From Flexivirga meconopsidis (GTDB taxonomy: Bacteria > Actinomycetota > Actinomycetes > Actinomycetales > Dermatophilaceae), in NCBI RefSeq assembly GCF_026162425.1, contig NZ_JAOBQJ010000001.1, positions 744,001-808,000 on the forward strand: a DNA stretch of 64,000 nt. Direction: 5' to 3'. The notes beneath the pieces are model-generated. The model did no database searches. It was not told the origin of the DNA and saw nothing but the letters and a program-made list of their open reading frames with translations. Shown piece after piece: positions 35,152-43,648 of this stretch. The translations under genes were made by a program, and so were the position numbers. How positions within the stretch are numbered: position 1 is the first letter of the stretch; each line of letters begins with the position of its first letter.

Positions 35152-35811
35152 ATGACCCGCACCGTCGTGCATCTGGTGCGGCACGGCGAGGTCGACAACC
35201 CCGGCGGCGTTCTCTACGGGCGCATGCCGGGCTTCCACCTGTCCGCGCTCGGCCGCGAGATGGCTGGGCGCGTGGCGTCATACCTGCAGGGCAACGACGT
35301 CACTTGGCTGGTTTCGTCACCGCTGGAGCGGGCCCAGGAGACGATGGAGCCGCTCGCTGAGGCGCTGCGCCAGCCGGTCACTATCGACGAGCGCGTCATC
35401 GAGGCCGGCAACGACTTCGAGGGCCTGACCGTCGGGCAGCACCCGAAACAGCTTCTGAAGCCTCGCTTCTGGGGCAAACTCACCAACCCGCTCAAGCCCA
35501 GCTGGGGCGAGCCGTATGCCGAGATCGCCGCCCGTATGGCGAGCGCCGTCGCCGATGCGCGCGCCGCAGCGCAGGGGCACGAGGCGGTCATCGTCAGCCA
35601 TCAGTTGCCGGTGTGGATCGCGCGCCAGCACTTCGAAGGCAAGCGCCTGTGGCACGACCCTCGGCGCCGGCAGTGCACGCTCGCCTCGGTGACCAGCCTG
35701 CGATTCGAGGGCGAGGACTTCGTCGGCGTCGGCTACCACGAGCCGGCCCGCGACCTGTTGCCCAAAGCGAAGGAGGCCGCCGGATCGGCGACCGGAAGGA
35801 AAACCGCATGA
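35152..35811 (+). CDS. Histidine phosphatase family protein
   Basis: A 219-residue phosphoglycerate-mutase-like phosphatase. The catalytic signature is VHLVRHGEV near residue 8 (phospho-histidine), with WLVSSPLERAQETM supplying the second arginine, the IEAGNDFEGLTV acid and the second histidine in VIVSHQLPVW. The substrate is unknown; members act on small phosphorylated metabolites. The next gene starts within its stop codon (4-nt ATGA overlap). Its place between hemL and the thioredoxin-like gene copies the mycobacterial order (Rv0524-Rv0526 from memory), suggesting a conserved link to cytochrome c biogenesis. Confidence 0.87.
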   Translation: MTRTVVHLVRHGEVDNPGGVLYGRMPGFHLSALGREMAGRVASYLQGNDVTWLVSSPLERAQETMEPLAEALRQPVTIDERVIEAGNDFEGLTVGQHPKQLLKPRFWGKLTNPLKPSWGEPYAEIAARMASAVADARAAAQGHEAVIVSHQLPVWIARQHFEGKRLWHDPRRRQCTLASVTSLRFEGEDFVGVGYHEPARDLLPKAKEAAGSATGRKTA

Positions 35812-36407
35812 TCGCCCGACGCGCCTTCCTCGGGGGCGCCCTCGCCCTGCCCGTCGCACTCGGGCTGAGTGCCTGCAACTCCAGCGGTGACAGCTCGATC
35901 GCCAAACAGGCCAAGGCCGGGGACGACAAGAACTACATCTCCGGTGACGGCGGCATCGAGCAGCTCGGCGCCGACAAGCGCGGCAAACCGGTCAAGCTGA
36001 CCGGCAAACTGCTCGACGGCACTCCCTGGTCCTCCGAGAAGGACGCCGCCGGCAAGATCGTGGTGATCAACGTCTGGGGCTCCTGGTGTCCGCCCTGCAA
36101 GGAGGAGATGCCCGCGCTGCAGAAGGCGTGGGAGTCCTTCCAGCCCAAGGGCAACATCGTGATGATCGGTGTCGACCGCCAGGAGGGCCCGGAGACCGCG
36201 GCGGCCTACCTGAAGACGGTCGGGGTGACCTACCCGTCGCTGCAGGACGACGGGGGAGCGGCATTGGTTGCGCTGCAGGGCAAGGCGACCGCGACTCCGT
36301 CGACGCTGGTGCTGGACACCCAGCACCGCATTGCCGCGCGGGTCAGCGGCCCCACCACGACCGCCACCCTGACCGGCTTGGTCCAGGACGTCGTGAGCAA
36401 GGGCTGA
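35808..36407 (+). CDS. TlpA/ResA-like thiol-disulfide lipoprotein
   Basis: A 199-residue extracytoplasmic thioredoxin-fold protein that probably keeps the apocytochrome c CXXCH cysteines reduced for heme attachment. The signal region carries a twin-arginine-like ARRAFLGG and a lipobox ending LSAC (Cys23), so it is likely a membrane-anchored lipoprotein, possibly exported folded by Tat. The active site is WGSWCPPCKEE (C94, C97), and the AlkylHp/redoxin core includes VMIGVDRQEG and the cis-proline TPSTLVLD. Translation is coupled to the upstream phosphatase. CcdA (36473) would supply the electrons. Confidence 0.92.
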   Translation: MIARRAFLGGALALPVALGLSACNSSGDSSIAKQAKAGDDKNYISGDGGIEQLGADKRGKPVKLTGKLLDGTPWSSEKDAAGKIVVINVWGSWCPPCKEEMPALQKAWESFQPKGNIVMIGVDRQEGPETAAAYLKTVGVTYPSLQDDGGAALVALQGKATATPSTLVLDTQHRIAARVSGPTTTATLTGLVQDVVSKG

Positions 36408-36472
36408 CCCATGCCCCAAGAAGTTCGCTTCCCCCGCTGCGCTCCTGCGCGATACTTCTCGGAGGCCCCGCG

Positions 36473-37216
36473 GTGACAGCTGACGCAGCCCAGACGGTCG
36501 CCTCCGGCAGCCTCCCGATCGCAGTCGCGCTCGCGGTGGCAGCCGGGGTGGTCTCGTTTGCGTCGCCGTGCGTATTGCCTTTGGTGCCAGGCTTTCTCGG
36601 CTACGTCACCGGGCTCACCGACGAGCGCCGCCGGACCCGGTTGGTCGCCGGTGCGTTCTTGTTCGTGGTCGGTTTCTCGGTCGTGTTGGTGAGCGTTGCC
36701 GCGGCATACAGTTGGGTGACCAACCTGCGTTACCTGCATCAGGACGCGATGATCCGGATCAGTGGGGTCATCGTGATCCTGCTCGCGCTGGTCTACCTCG
36801 GCTTCATCGGGCAGCGTGGCATCCCGGTGCGGTGGCGGCCGTCGGCCGGGCTGTTCGGGGCGCCGCTGCTCGGGGCGGTCTTCGGGCTGAGCGCGAGCCC
36901 CTGCGTCGGCCCCGTGTATGGCGCAATCATCAACCTCGCCAACCCGATCGGCACCGGTGGCGCCAGTCGGGGCGTGACGCTCGCGGCCTTCTACTGTCTC
37001 GGGCTCGGCATCCCCTTCCTGCTGATCGCGGCAGGCTGGTCGCGCGCCGAGAAGGCATCCCGGTGGCTGCGCGACCACCACCGGCCGATCCAACTGGTCG
37101 GCGGCGTCCTCATGCTGGCAGTCGGAGTCGTGATGATCTCCGGTGAGTGGCTGCACCTGATCAGCTGGGTGCAGGTGCGGCTGACCGGCTCCGAAAATTT
37201 CGTCCCGGTGATCTGA
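36473..37216 (+). CDS. ccdA: Cytochrome c biogenesis protein CcdA
   Basis: A 247-residue polytopic membrane protein that carries reducing equivalents from cytoplasmic thioredoxin to the outside. The two redox cysteines are in SFASPCVLPLVPGF (helix 1) and GLSASPCVGPVYGA (helix 4); six hydrophobic segments are visible. GTG at 36473 has GGAGG 7 nt upstream. It lies 65 nt after the TlpA-like gene and 3 nt before resB. It is the natural electron donor to the lipoprotein thioredoxin encoded before it. Confidence 0.94.
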   Translation: MTADAAQTVASGSLPIAVALAVAAGVVSFASPCVLPLVPGFLGYVTGLTDERRRTRLVAGAFLFVVGFSVVLVSVAAAYSWVTNLRYLHQDAMIRISGVIVILLALVYLGFIGQRGIPVRWRPSAGLFGAPLLGAVFGLSASPCVGPVYGAIINLANPIGTGGASRGVTLAAFYCLGLGIPFLLIAAGWSRAEKASRWLRDHHRPIQLVGGVLMLAVGVVMISGEWLHLISWVQVRLTGSENFVPVI

Positions 37217-37219
37217 GCT

Positions 37220-38917
37220 ATGTCGACTGAAACCGATAACGACGCGCACCAGGTTGCGAAGGCAGCCAACGCCTCCGCAACGGGCAAATCCGCGCGCAAG
37301 ACGCCGATCAACGGGCCGAAGCTCGGATTGCTCGGCACGCTGCGCTGGCTGTGGCGTCAGCTGACCTCGATGCGCACGGCGCTGTTCTTGCTGCTGCTGC
37401 TCGCGGTTGCCGCCGTGCCCGGCTCGATCTTCCCGCAGCGCAGCATCGACGCGCCGCGAGTCACGTCATACCTGCAGGACCACAAGACGATGGGTCCGTG
37501 GCTGGACCGGCTGAGCATGTTCGACGTGTACAGCGCGCCGTGGTTCGCCGCCATCTACCTCTTGCTGCTGGTCTCGATCATCGGTTGCGTGGTGCCGCGC
37601 ATCGGCGTGCACCTGAAGGCGTTGCGCTCGCCGCTGCCGCGCGTGCCGCGGAGGCTGGGTCGACTGCCGGCGTCGGCCGAACGAGTCTCTGCGGCAAAGC
37701 AATCCGACGTCGTTGAAGCAACCCGGGCGGTGCTGCGACGCAAGGGCTACCGGGTGCGTGTCGATGAGCCGGCCGACGGATCGCAGGCGATCGTCGCCGA
37801 GGGCGGGCGACTGCGGGAGACCGGCAACCTGCTGTTCCACACCTGCCTCATCGTCGTCGTGCTCGCGGTCGCCGCGGACCACCTGATGGGTTGGCGCGGT
37901 GACGTGATCGTGCCGGAGGGCGGGCAGCCCTTCGTGAGTTCGGCCGGCTCGTTCAACACCCTCGACCTCGGGCCGTGGGTGCACTCCGACGACATCAAGC
38001 CGTGGAGCCTGGACATCAAGAAGCTCGATGTCACCTTCGAGCGGAACGTGCCGAAAGACTCACCGCAGTACGGCCAGCCCCGTGACTTCATCGCGTCGGT
38101 CAGCACGCAGGACCCGCTCGGCAGCAAGCCGGTCAACGAGCTGCTGAAGGTCAACGGTGCGGTCAACCTCGGCGGCACCTCGGTCTACCTGCTCGGCAAC
38201 GGTTACGCGCCGATGGTCACCGTGCGCGACCCGTCGGGGAAGGTGATCTATCAGCAGGCCACGCCGTTCCTGCCCCAGGGCAACACCTACAAGTCGGTCG
38301 GCGCCATCAAGGTCCCGGCAGCGTCGCCCAAGGAGCTCGGGTTCTTCGGGATGTTCCTGCCGACGGCGGCGTTCGACAGCAAGCAGGGGCCGATCTCGAC
38401 CTTCCCGGACACCGACCGCCCCGCGCTCGTGCTCGGCGCCTACCAGGGCGACCTGTTCCCCGATGCGCTGCCGCAGTCGGTCTACACGCTCAACACCAAG
38501 AAGATGACCCAGGTCATGGACGGCAAGCAGCCGTGGAGCGCCGTGGTCTACGCCGGGCAGAGCGCCAAACTGCCCGATGGCACCACGATCAGTCTCGACA
38601 AGACGGTGCCCCGGTGGGCCGGGCTCTCGGCTCGGTACGACCCGGGCAAGACCACCGCGCTGCTGGCCGCGCTCATCGGTTTGGCCGGCCTCATCATGTC
38701 GATGACGTTGCGTCGCCGTCGGATCTTCGTCAAGGTCGGCGTCGAGCCCGATGACGATGCGAAGAAGCCGTCCGGAGCCCCGGCGCGTACCCTGATCACC
38801 GCGGGCGCACTCGCAAAGGGCGAGGATCCACGCCTGCAGGTCGCACTCGACTCCCTGCTCGAGGGAGTCGGCGAGCGGCTTGCATCCAACCCGAAGAAGC
38901 AGCAGGCAGGTTCGTAA
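37220..38917 (+). CDS. resB: Cytochrome c biogenesis protein ResB (Ccs1)
   Basis: A 565-residue membrane protein and half of the system II heme ligase. It has three N-terminal membrane spans (FLLLLLAVAAVPGSIFPQRS; AIYLLLLVSIIGCVVPR; LLFHTCLIVVVLAVA), a large extracytoplasmic domain (about 220-480) and a fourth span, LLAALIGLAGLIMSMTLRRRR. With CcsB it brings reduced heme across the membrane to apocytochrome c. It starts 3 nt after ccdA and ends directly against the ATG of ccsB. The N-terminal 40 residues and the C-terminal tail are polar and variable. Confidence 0.93.
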   Translation: MSTETDNDAHQVAKAANASATGKSARKTPINGPKLGLLGTLRWLWRQLTSMRTALFLLLLLAVAAVPGSIFPQRSIDAPRVTSYLQDHKTMGPWLDRLSMFDVYSAPWFAAIYLLLLVSIIGCVVPRIGVHLKALRSPLPRVPRRLGRLPASAERVSAAKQSDVVEATRAVLRRKGYRVRVDEPADGSQAIVAEGGRLRETGNLLFHTCLIVVVLAVAADHLMGWRGDVIVPEGGQPFVSSAGSFNTLDLGPWVHSDDIKPWSLDIKKLDVTFERNVPKDSPQYGQPRDFIASVSTQDPLGSKPVNELLKVNGAVNLGGTSVYLLGNGYAPMVTVRDPSGKVIYQQATPFLPQGNTYKSVGAIKVPAASPKELGFFGMFLPTAAFDSKQGPISTFPDTDRPALVLGAYQGDLFPDALPQSVYTLNTKKMTQVMDGKQPWSAVVYAGQSAKLPDGTTISLDKTVPRWAGLSARYDPGKTTALLAALIGLAGLIMSMTLRRRRIFVKVGVEPDDDAKKPSGAPARTLITAGALAKGEDPRLQVALDSLLEGVGERLASNPKKQQAGS

Positions 38918-39940
38918 ATGAACTCCCTCACCAGCGACCTCTCGCTCGGCGGGCACGCCACCAATATCGGTCTGGCCACTACGTCGAACAACTTCCTCTA
39001 CGCCTCGGCGGTCGTGCTGCTGCTGGCGATGCTCGCGTTCGCGGCGGATCTGGCCGGCCACCCGGGCCGCGCCGAGCGCGCCGCGGCCCGTCGGGAGGAC
39101 GCCACCGAGCAAGCCGCGGCGGCCGGCGGAGACGGCGGCGGCACGGCGCTGCTGGAGCGCACGGCGGCACCGGCTGCCGAGGTGCCGCCGGAGAAGCGTC
39201 AGTGGGCCGGCATCGGCATGTCGCTCAGCTGGCTGGGGGCGTTGCTCCTCGGTGCCTGCGTGGTGTTGCGCGCGGTGTCGGTGGGTCGCCCGCCGCTGGG
39301 CAACATGTACGAATTCTCCATCGTCGGCTCGTTCTTCGTGATCACGGCATACCTGATCTGGAGCCTGCGCCGCGACGTGCGCTCGCTCGGCATCTTCGTG
39401 GTCGGCCCGACGCTGCTGACCGAGATGCTCGCGGCGCTGGTCTTCTACACCGCGGCCAGCCAACTGATGCCGTCGCTGAAGAACTACTGGCTGACCATCC
39501 ACGTCACGGTCGCGATCTTGTCGGTTGCCTTCTTCACGATCGCCTTTTCCACCACGATCCTCTACTTCGTGCAGAAGTGGCGCGAGGACATCGGCGACAC
39601 CAAGTACAAGTTCATGGACGCCGTGCCCGACTCGGCGACGATGGACCGCACCACCTACGGGCTGCTGATCATCGCCTTCCCGCTGTGGACCTTCACGCTG
39701 ATCGCCGGCGCCATCTGGGCGCAGATCGCGTGGGGGCACTACTGGAGCTGGGACCCGAAGGAGGTGTGGACGCTGGTCATCTGGGTCGTCTACGCGGCCT
39801 ACCTGCACGCCCGGGCGACCGCCGGGTGGAGCGGCAAGAAGGCGGCCTACATCTCGATCGCCGGCTTCGTCTGTGTGCTGTTCAACTTCACCGTGGTCAA
39901 CATGTTCATCGTTGGCATGCACTCCTACTCAGGTATGTGA
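38918..39940 (+). CDS. ccsB: Cytochrome c biogenesis protein CcsB/CcsA
   Basis: A 340-residue membrane protein that binds heme and, with ResB, attaches it to cytochrome c. The heme-handling tryptophan-rich motif AWGHYWSWDPKEVWTLVIW is present, with conserved histidines in SLKNYWLTIHVTVAIL and in LHARATAGW. Eight hydrophobic segments are seen, and a charged cytoplasmic loop (about 45-85) rich in Ala/Glu/Arg. Its ATG follows the resB stop with no gap. Together with the upstream genes it forms a complete system II set, so this organism makes c-type cytochromes such as those of the bcc-aa3 chain. Confidence 0.94.
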   Translation: MNSLTSDLSLGGHATNIGLATTSNNFLYASAVVLLLAMLAFAADLAGHPGRAERAAARREDATEQAAAAGGDGGGTALLERTAAPAAEVPPEKRQWAGIGMSLSWLGALLLGACVVLRAVSVGRPPLGNMYEFSIVGSFFVITAYLIWSLRRDVRSLGIFVVGPTLLTEMLAALVFYTAASQLMPSLKNYWLTIHVTVAILSVAFFTIAFSTTILYFVQKWREDIGDTKYKFMDAVPDSATMDRTTYGLLIIAFPLWTFTLIAGAIWAQIAWGHYWSWDPKEVWTLVIWVVYAAYLHARATAGWSGKKAAYISIAGFVCVLFNFTVVNMFIVGMHSYSGM

Positions 39941-40182
39941 TGGTTCGTTATTCGATAATGCGGCTGCTGATCTTCTTCGCGGCCGTGCTGGTGCTGTATG
40001 CCGTGTCGCTGCGCGGCTGGCCGCTGCTGATCCTCGCGGCACTGGTCTCTCTGGTGGTGTCCTTCTTCGTGCTGCGCGGACCTCGCGAGCAGTTCGCCAG
40101 CCAGATCGAGCGCAAGGTCGCCGAGCGGCAGAAGCGTGCCGAGGCCTACCGCAGCGCCGAGGACGACGACCTGGACGACTGA
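39940..40182 (+). CDS. DUF4229 membrane protein
   Basis: An 80-residue protein with two adjacent membrane spans (MRLLIFFAAVLVLYAVSL and LLILAALVSLVVSFFVL) followed by a charged cytoplasmic tail (REQFASQIERKVAERQKRAEAYR, then DDDLDD). This is the layout of the DUF4229 family found next to ccs genes in Actinobacteria. Its ATG shares the last base of the ccsB stop, so it is translationally coupled to heme ligase. A role in cytochrome assembly is suggested by position only. Confidence 0.78.
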   Translation: MVRYSIMRLLIFFAAVLVLYAVSLRGWPLLILAALVSLVVSFFVLRGPREQFASQIERKVAERQKRAEAYRSAEDDDLDD

Positions 40183-40238
40183 GGTCTCCGGCCGGCGTCC
40201 ACAGCAGGCCCACAAACTCCCCCGGGGGTTGCCATGGG

Positions 40239-40288
40239 GTGGGCTCCTTCAATAGCGGGTAGCACATCACTTCCCCAAGGAGCCCCAC
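40239..40288 (+). promoter_or_regulatory. Hairpin hiding the ribosome-binding site of the HtrA gene
   Basis: GTGGGCTCCTT (40239-40249) pairs with AAGGAGCCCCAC (40277-40288) through 11 bp with one bulged C, closing a 27-nt loop. The right arm contains the AAGGAG ribosome-binding site and runs up to the ATG at 40289. If transcribed, it would block initiation until melted, as in RNA thermometers. It could alternatively terminate the ccs operon. Confidence 0.45.
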
Positions 40289-41521
40289 ATGTCGCGTCGT
40301 CTTGCTTTCGCCGCAGCCGCGTTCACCGCCGTAGCGCTGGTGCCCACCACCGCGGTGGCCACCGATTACGTGACGCACGGCGGCTTCTCACTCGGTGCGT
40401 CGGCGCCGTCGGTCGTGGTGCCGAGCAGTCCGTCCGACGGGTCGAGTTCGGCCGGTGCGCAGTCCCCGGGTGCCGGGTCGTCCAGCCCCGAGCAGGCCCC
40501 GTCATACGGTGACGGGTCGGGTGCGGACGGCCAGCAGACCAACCCGTGGTCGCAGCAGGCCAGCAACAGCGTCTCCGGCACGCCGATCAAGTCCTCACCG
40601 GGTGTGGTGATGATCGACACGGTGCTTGCGGGTGGTGAAGGTGCCGGCACCGGCATCGTGCTGTCGTCCGACGGGACCGTGCTGACCAACTACCACGTGG
40701 TGGACGGCTCGACCCAGATCCGGGTGGTGGCCGGTGACGAGAAGACCTACCAGGCCAAGGTGGTCGGGTACGACGAGCAGCGCGACATCGCGGTGCTCAA
40801 ACTGGAGGGCGCCAGCGGGATGACGACCGCCAAGCTGGACACCGCGACCGCGGTGCTCGGCGACAAGGTCACCGCGGTCGGTCAGGGCGGCGGGCGGGGC
40901 ACGCTCTACAAGACCAGCGGCACCGTCACCGGCACCAATGAGCAGATCACCGCGCGCGGCGACAACGGCGCCTCGTCCGAGTCGCTCACCGGGCTGATCC
41001 AGACCAACGCGCAGATCGTGCCGGGCTACTCCGGTGGTGCCCTGCTGGACAGTGACGGTGAGGTGATCGGCATCAACACCGCGGCATCGTCCTCGACGCC
41101 GATCACCGGTTATGCGATCCCGATCAAGTCGGCGACGTCGATCGCCCAGCAGATCGAGAGCGGCACCCGCAGCGCGACCGTGCACATCGGCCCCCGGGCC
41201 GCGCTCGGCGTCGAGATCGCTTCTGCTTCGGGTGGTTCGGCCGGTTCGGGTTCGGGATACGGCTATGGCCAGGGCTTCGGCGGCTCACCGTCCGGCGCGT
41301 CCGTCGTCGGCGTCACAGAGGGCAGCGCTGCCGCGAGCGCGGGCATCACCGAGGGGTCGACGATCACCGCGATCGGCGGTCAACAAGTCACCTCGGCCGA
41401 TGCGTTGGGCGGTCTGATCGACAGCAAATATCCCGGTGACAGCGTCAGTGTGACCTGGGTCGACGCGAACGGCGGCTCGCACACCGCGAAGGTGAAGCTC
41501 GGCACCAGCCCGCAGAACTGA
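40289..41521 (+). CDS. Secreted HtrA/DegP-like serine protease with PDZ domain
   Basis: A 410-residue exported protease. A signal peptide (about 1-24) is followed by a Ser/Gly/Pro-rich linker (about 35-100), a trypsin-like domain with His136 (TNYHVVDG), Asp166 (RDIAVLKL) and Ser248 (PGYSGGALLD), a Gly/Tyr linker (about 312-335) and one PDZ domain (SGASVVGVTEGSAAASAGITEGSTITAIGG). The serine motif is GYSGG rather than GNSGGP, seen in some actinobacterial members. It likely degrades or refolds damaged envelope proteins. It has no membrane span beyond the signal, unlike mycobacterial HtrA. Its ribosome-binding site is within a hairpin. Confidence 0.88.
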   Translation: MSRRLAFAAAAFTAVALVPTTAVATDYVTHGGFSLGASAPSVVVPSSPSDGSSSAGAQSPGAGSSSPEQAPSYGDGSGADGQQTNPWSQQASNSVSGTPIKSSPGVVMIDTVLAGGEGAGTGIVLSSDGTVLTNYHVVDGSTQIRVVAGDEKTYQAKVVGYDEQRDIAVLKLEGASGMTTAKLDTATAVLGDKVTAVGQGGGRGTLYKTSGTVTGTNEQITARGDNGASSESLTGLIQTNAQIVPGYSGGALLDSDGEVIGINTAASSSTPITGYAIPIKSATSIAQQIESGTRSATVHIGPRAALGVEIASASGGSAGSGSGYGYGQGFGGSPSGASVVGVTEGSAAASAGITEGSTITAIGGQQVTSADALGGLIDSKYPGDSVSVTWVDANGGSHTAKVKLGTSPQN

Positions 41522-41539
41522 GCACGGCGCGCGCCGATC

Positions 41540-42424
41540 TCAGGCGGTGCGGTAGGCCAGGTAGAGGCCGAGACCGAAGAGCACGCCATACGTCAGGATC
41601 GTGATCCCGGTGCCGGCGAGCACCGGGATCAGGTCGCGTCCCCGCGCCTGACGCAGCACCTGCACCGTCGGGCGGATGGCGGGTAGCAGTCCCAGCACCG
41701 CGATGCCGGCCCACGGGTGCTGGAGTGCGGCGAGGCCCGCCATCAACAACGCCAGGACGAGGAAGCCGACGTAGAGCGCGCGGGTCTTCCGGTCGCCGAG
41801 CCGCACCGCCAGCGTGCGCTTGCCGGCGATCGTGTCCCCGGGTATGTCGCGCAGGTTGTTGGCAACCAGGATCGCGCAGGCGATCGCGCCGACCCCGACG
41901 GCCGCGGCCCAGCTGGACAACTCGAGCGTGCCGGCCTGGGTGTAGGTGGTCCCGAGTGTCGCGACCAGACCGAAGAAGACGAAGACGAAGACCTCGCCGA
42001 GTCCCATGTAACCGTAAGGATTTTCACCGCCGGTGTACTTCCAGGCGGCGATGATCGCGGCGATGCCGACCAGCAGCAGCCAGAACTTCCCGCTGAGCGC
42101 CACCAGCGCCAATCCACACACGCCGGCGGCCGCGAAGCAGCCGAATGCCGCCAGTTTCACGTTGGCGGCGGTGGCCAGGCCCTGACCGACGAGCCGCACC
42201 GGGCCGACTCGGTCCTCGTCGGTGCCGCGGATGCCGTCGGAGTAGTCGTTGGCGAAGTTGACGCCGAGCTGCAGCGCGAGGGACACCAGCAGTGCCAGCA
42301 GGGCGTAGCCGAGGCTGGCCTTGCCGATCGCGTATGCCGATCCGGTGCCCGCGACGACCGGGGCGACGGCAGCGGGCAGGGTGCGTGGGCGGGAACCGCC
42401 GATCCATTCGTTGAGCGTGGCCAT
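41540..42424 (-). CDS. menA: 1,4-dihydroxy-2-naphthoate polyprenyltransferase
   Basis: Attaches a polyprenyl chain to 1,4-dihydroxy-2-naphthoate to make demethylmenaquinone. The 294-residue UbiA-family membrane protein has the first Asp-rich motif in NFANDYSDGIRGTD and the second in NNLRDIPGDTIAGKRTLAVRLG, which bind the Mg-diphosphate, and about eight to nine helices. It ends 18 nt from the convergent HtrA gene. It follows menE on the same strand with a 48-bp gap, so menE-menA may be one transcript. Its substrate comes from MenB plus a thioesterase not found in this window. Confidence 0.94.
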   Translation of the reverse strand: MATLNEWIGGSRPRTLPAAVAPVVAGTGSAYAIGKASLGYALLALLVSLALQLGVNFANDYSDGIRGTDEDRVGPVRLVGQGLATAANVKLAAFGCFAAAGVCGLALVALSGKFWLLLVGIAAIIAAWKYTGGENPYGYMGLGEVFVFVFFGLVATLGTTYTQAGTLELSSWAAAVGVGAIACAILVANNLRDIPGDTIAGKRTLAVRLGDRKTRALYVGFLVLALLMAGLAALQHPWAGIAVLGLLPAIRPTVQVLRQARGRDLIPVLAGTGITILTYGVLFGLGLYLAYRTA

Positions 42425-42472
42425 TGCTGTGCGATGTGACTTCCAGGTGGTGCGAATGCTGCGGCGATCGCC

Positions 42473-43618
42473 TCAGCGGGGAGCAGGCAAAGTCTGCCAT
42501 TCGACTCGTTCGAGGAGCGCGGCCCGGTCCGGCTTGCCGGGGCCGCGCAACGGTAGTTCGTCGATCAGCAGCAACCGTCGCGGCAAGGCGTATGACGGGA
42601 GCGTCTCGCGCAGGGCGGCGCGAATGTCGGCCAGGTCCAACGGTTTGCGAGCTCGAATCGCCAGGCCGACCGCCTGGCCCCACTCGGCGTCCGGCAAACC
42701 GACTGCAACGGCTTCGAGCACGTCGGGCAGGTGGGTCGCAGCCTCTTCGACGACGCGTGGTGCGACCTTCAAACCACCGGTGTTGATCAGGTCGTCGATC
42801 CGCCCCAGCACGTGGAGTCTGCCCTGCTGCCAGGTGCCGATGTCGTCGGTGCGGAACGTGCGGGTGCCGTCGGCCAAAGTGCCGAACACCTCAGCGGTGA
42901 GCTCTGCGGCACCGAGATAACCGGAGGCGATCGTGTTGCCGCACAGCGTGATCCGGCCGTCGTCGGCGAGTTGCACGGTGGTGCCGGTGAGGGGAGCCCC
43001 GTCATACACACAGCCGCCGGAGGTCTCGCTCATCCCGTAGGTGGTGAGCACCCGGATGCCGGCGTCGGCCGCGTCGGCGAGCAGTGCCGGCGGCGACGCG
43101 GCGCCGCCCAGTAGCAGGCCGTCGTAGGACGCGACGGCCTCCCGCGCGGCCGGGCCCGCGTCGAGCAAGCGTCGCAGTTGCGTCGGCACGAGCGAGGTGT
43201 AACGGCGCTCGCCGACGAGTCTGGCTGTCGCGTCGATGAATTCGTCGACGCCGAAGGCCCCCAGGGTGACCGGATCCACCCCGGCCCGCAGAGACCGGAT
43301 GAGCACCTGGGTGCCGGCGATGTGCTGGGGCGGCATCGGCAGCAACCACTGACCCGGACCGCCGAGCCGTTCGTGGGTGGCGTCGGCGCTCGCGACCAGG
43401 GCATCCCGGCCGAGCATCGCCCGCTTCGGGGTGCCGGTCGAGCCGGAGGTGCTGACGACGAGGGCGACACCATCCGGCACCTCGGCAGTCTCGGGCGGGG
43501 GACTCGGCTCGGCATACGGGCTGATGGGTGGGCCGGTGCCGTCGAGCGCCGCGGCGAGTGCCGAGCGGTAGGAACCCAACTCGCCCGGACGGACCAGGAA
43601 GGGCAGCAGGGTCGGCAC
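42473..43618 (-). CDS. menE: o-Succinylbenzoate-CoA ligase
   Basis: Activates o-succinylbenzoate to its CoA ester with ATP. At 381 residues it is shorter than most adenylate-forming ligases, but matches actinobacterial MenE. The P-loop is LVVSTSGSTGTPKRAML; other marks are TTYGMSETSGGCVY, the GRIDDLINTGGLKV hinge and a C-terminal lysine in GPGKPDRAAL. The GTG start at 43618 has the -10-like TAACCT 6 nt upstream and no Shine-Dalgarno. It is divergent from a short-chain dehydrogenase. Its product is the substrate of MenB (46289). Confidence 0.92.
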   Translation of the reverse strand: MPTLLPFLVRPGELGSYRSALAAALDGTGPPISPYAEPSPPPETAEVPDGVALVVSTSGSTGTPKRAMLGRDALVASADATHERLGGPGQWLLPMPPQHIAGTQVLIRSLRAGVDPVTLGAFGVDEFIDATARLVGERRYTSLVPTQLRRLLDAGPAAREAVASYDGLLLGGAASPPALLADAADAGIRVLTTYGMSETSGGCVYDGAPLTGTTVQLADDGRITLCGNTIASGYLGAAELTAEVFGTLADGTRTFRTDDIGTWQQGRLHVLGRIDDLINTGGLKVAPRVVEEAATHLPDVLEAVAVGLPDAEWGQAVGLAIRARKPLDLADIRAALRETLPSYALPRRLLLIDELPLRGPGKPDRAALLERVEWQTLPAPR

Positions 43619-43624
43619 CGGTCA

Positions 43625-43642
43625 AGGTTACGTCTCTATCGT
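43625..43642. promoter_or_regulatory. Divergent leaderless -10 elements (menE / SDR)
   Basis: Minus-strand TAACCT (43625-43630) is 6 nt from the menE GTG. Plus-strand TATCGT (43637-43642) is 6 nt from the SDR ATG. Only 30 bp separate the two starts, so the promoters must compete or share contacts. Confidence 0.5.
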
Positions 43643-43648
43643 TTGCCC

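Noticed and set aside
36408-36472. A possible small gene between the TlpA-like gene and ccdA
   Set aside because: The short ATG frame there has no ribosome-binding site and no stop-delimited product of note; the segment only carries the ccdA ribosome-binding site.
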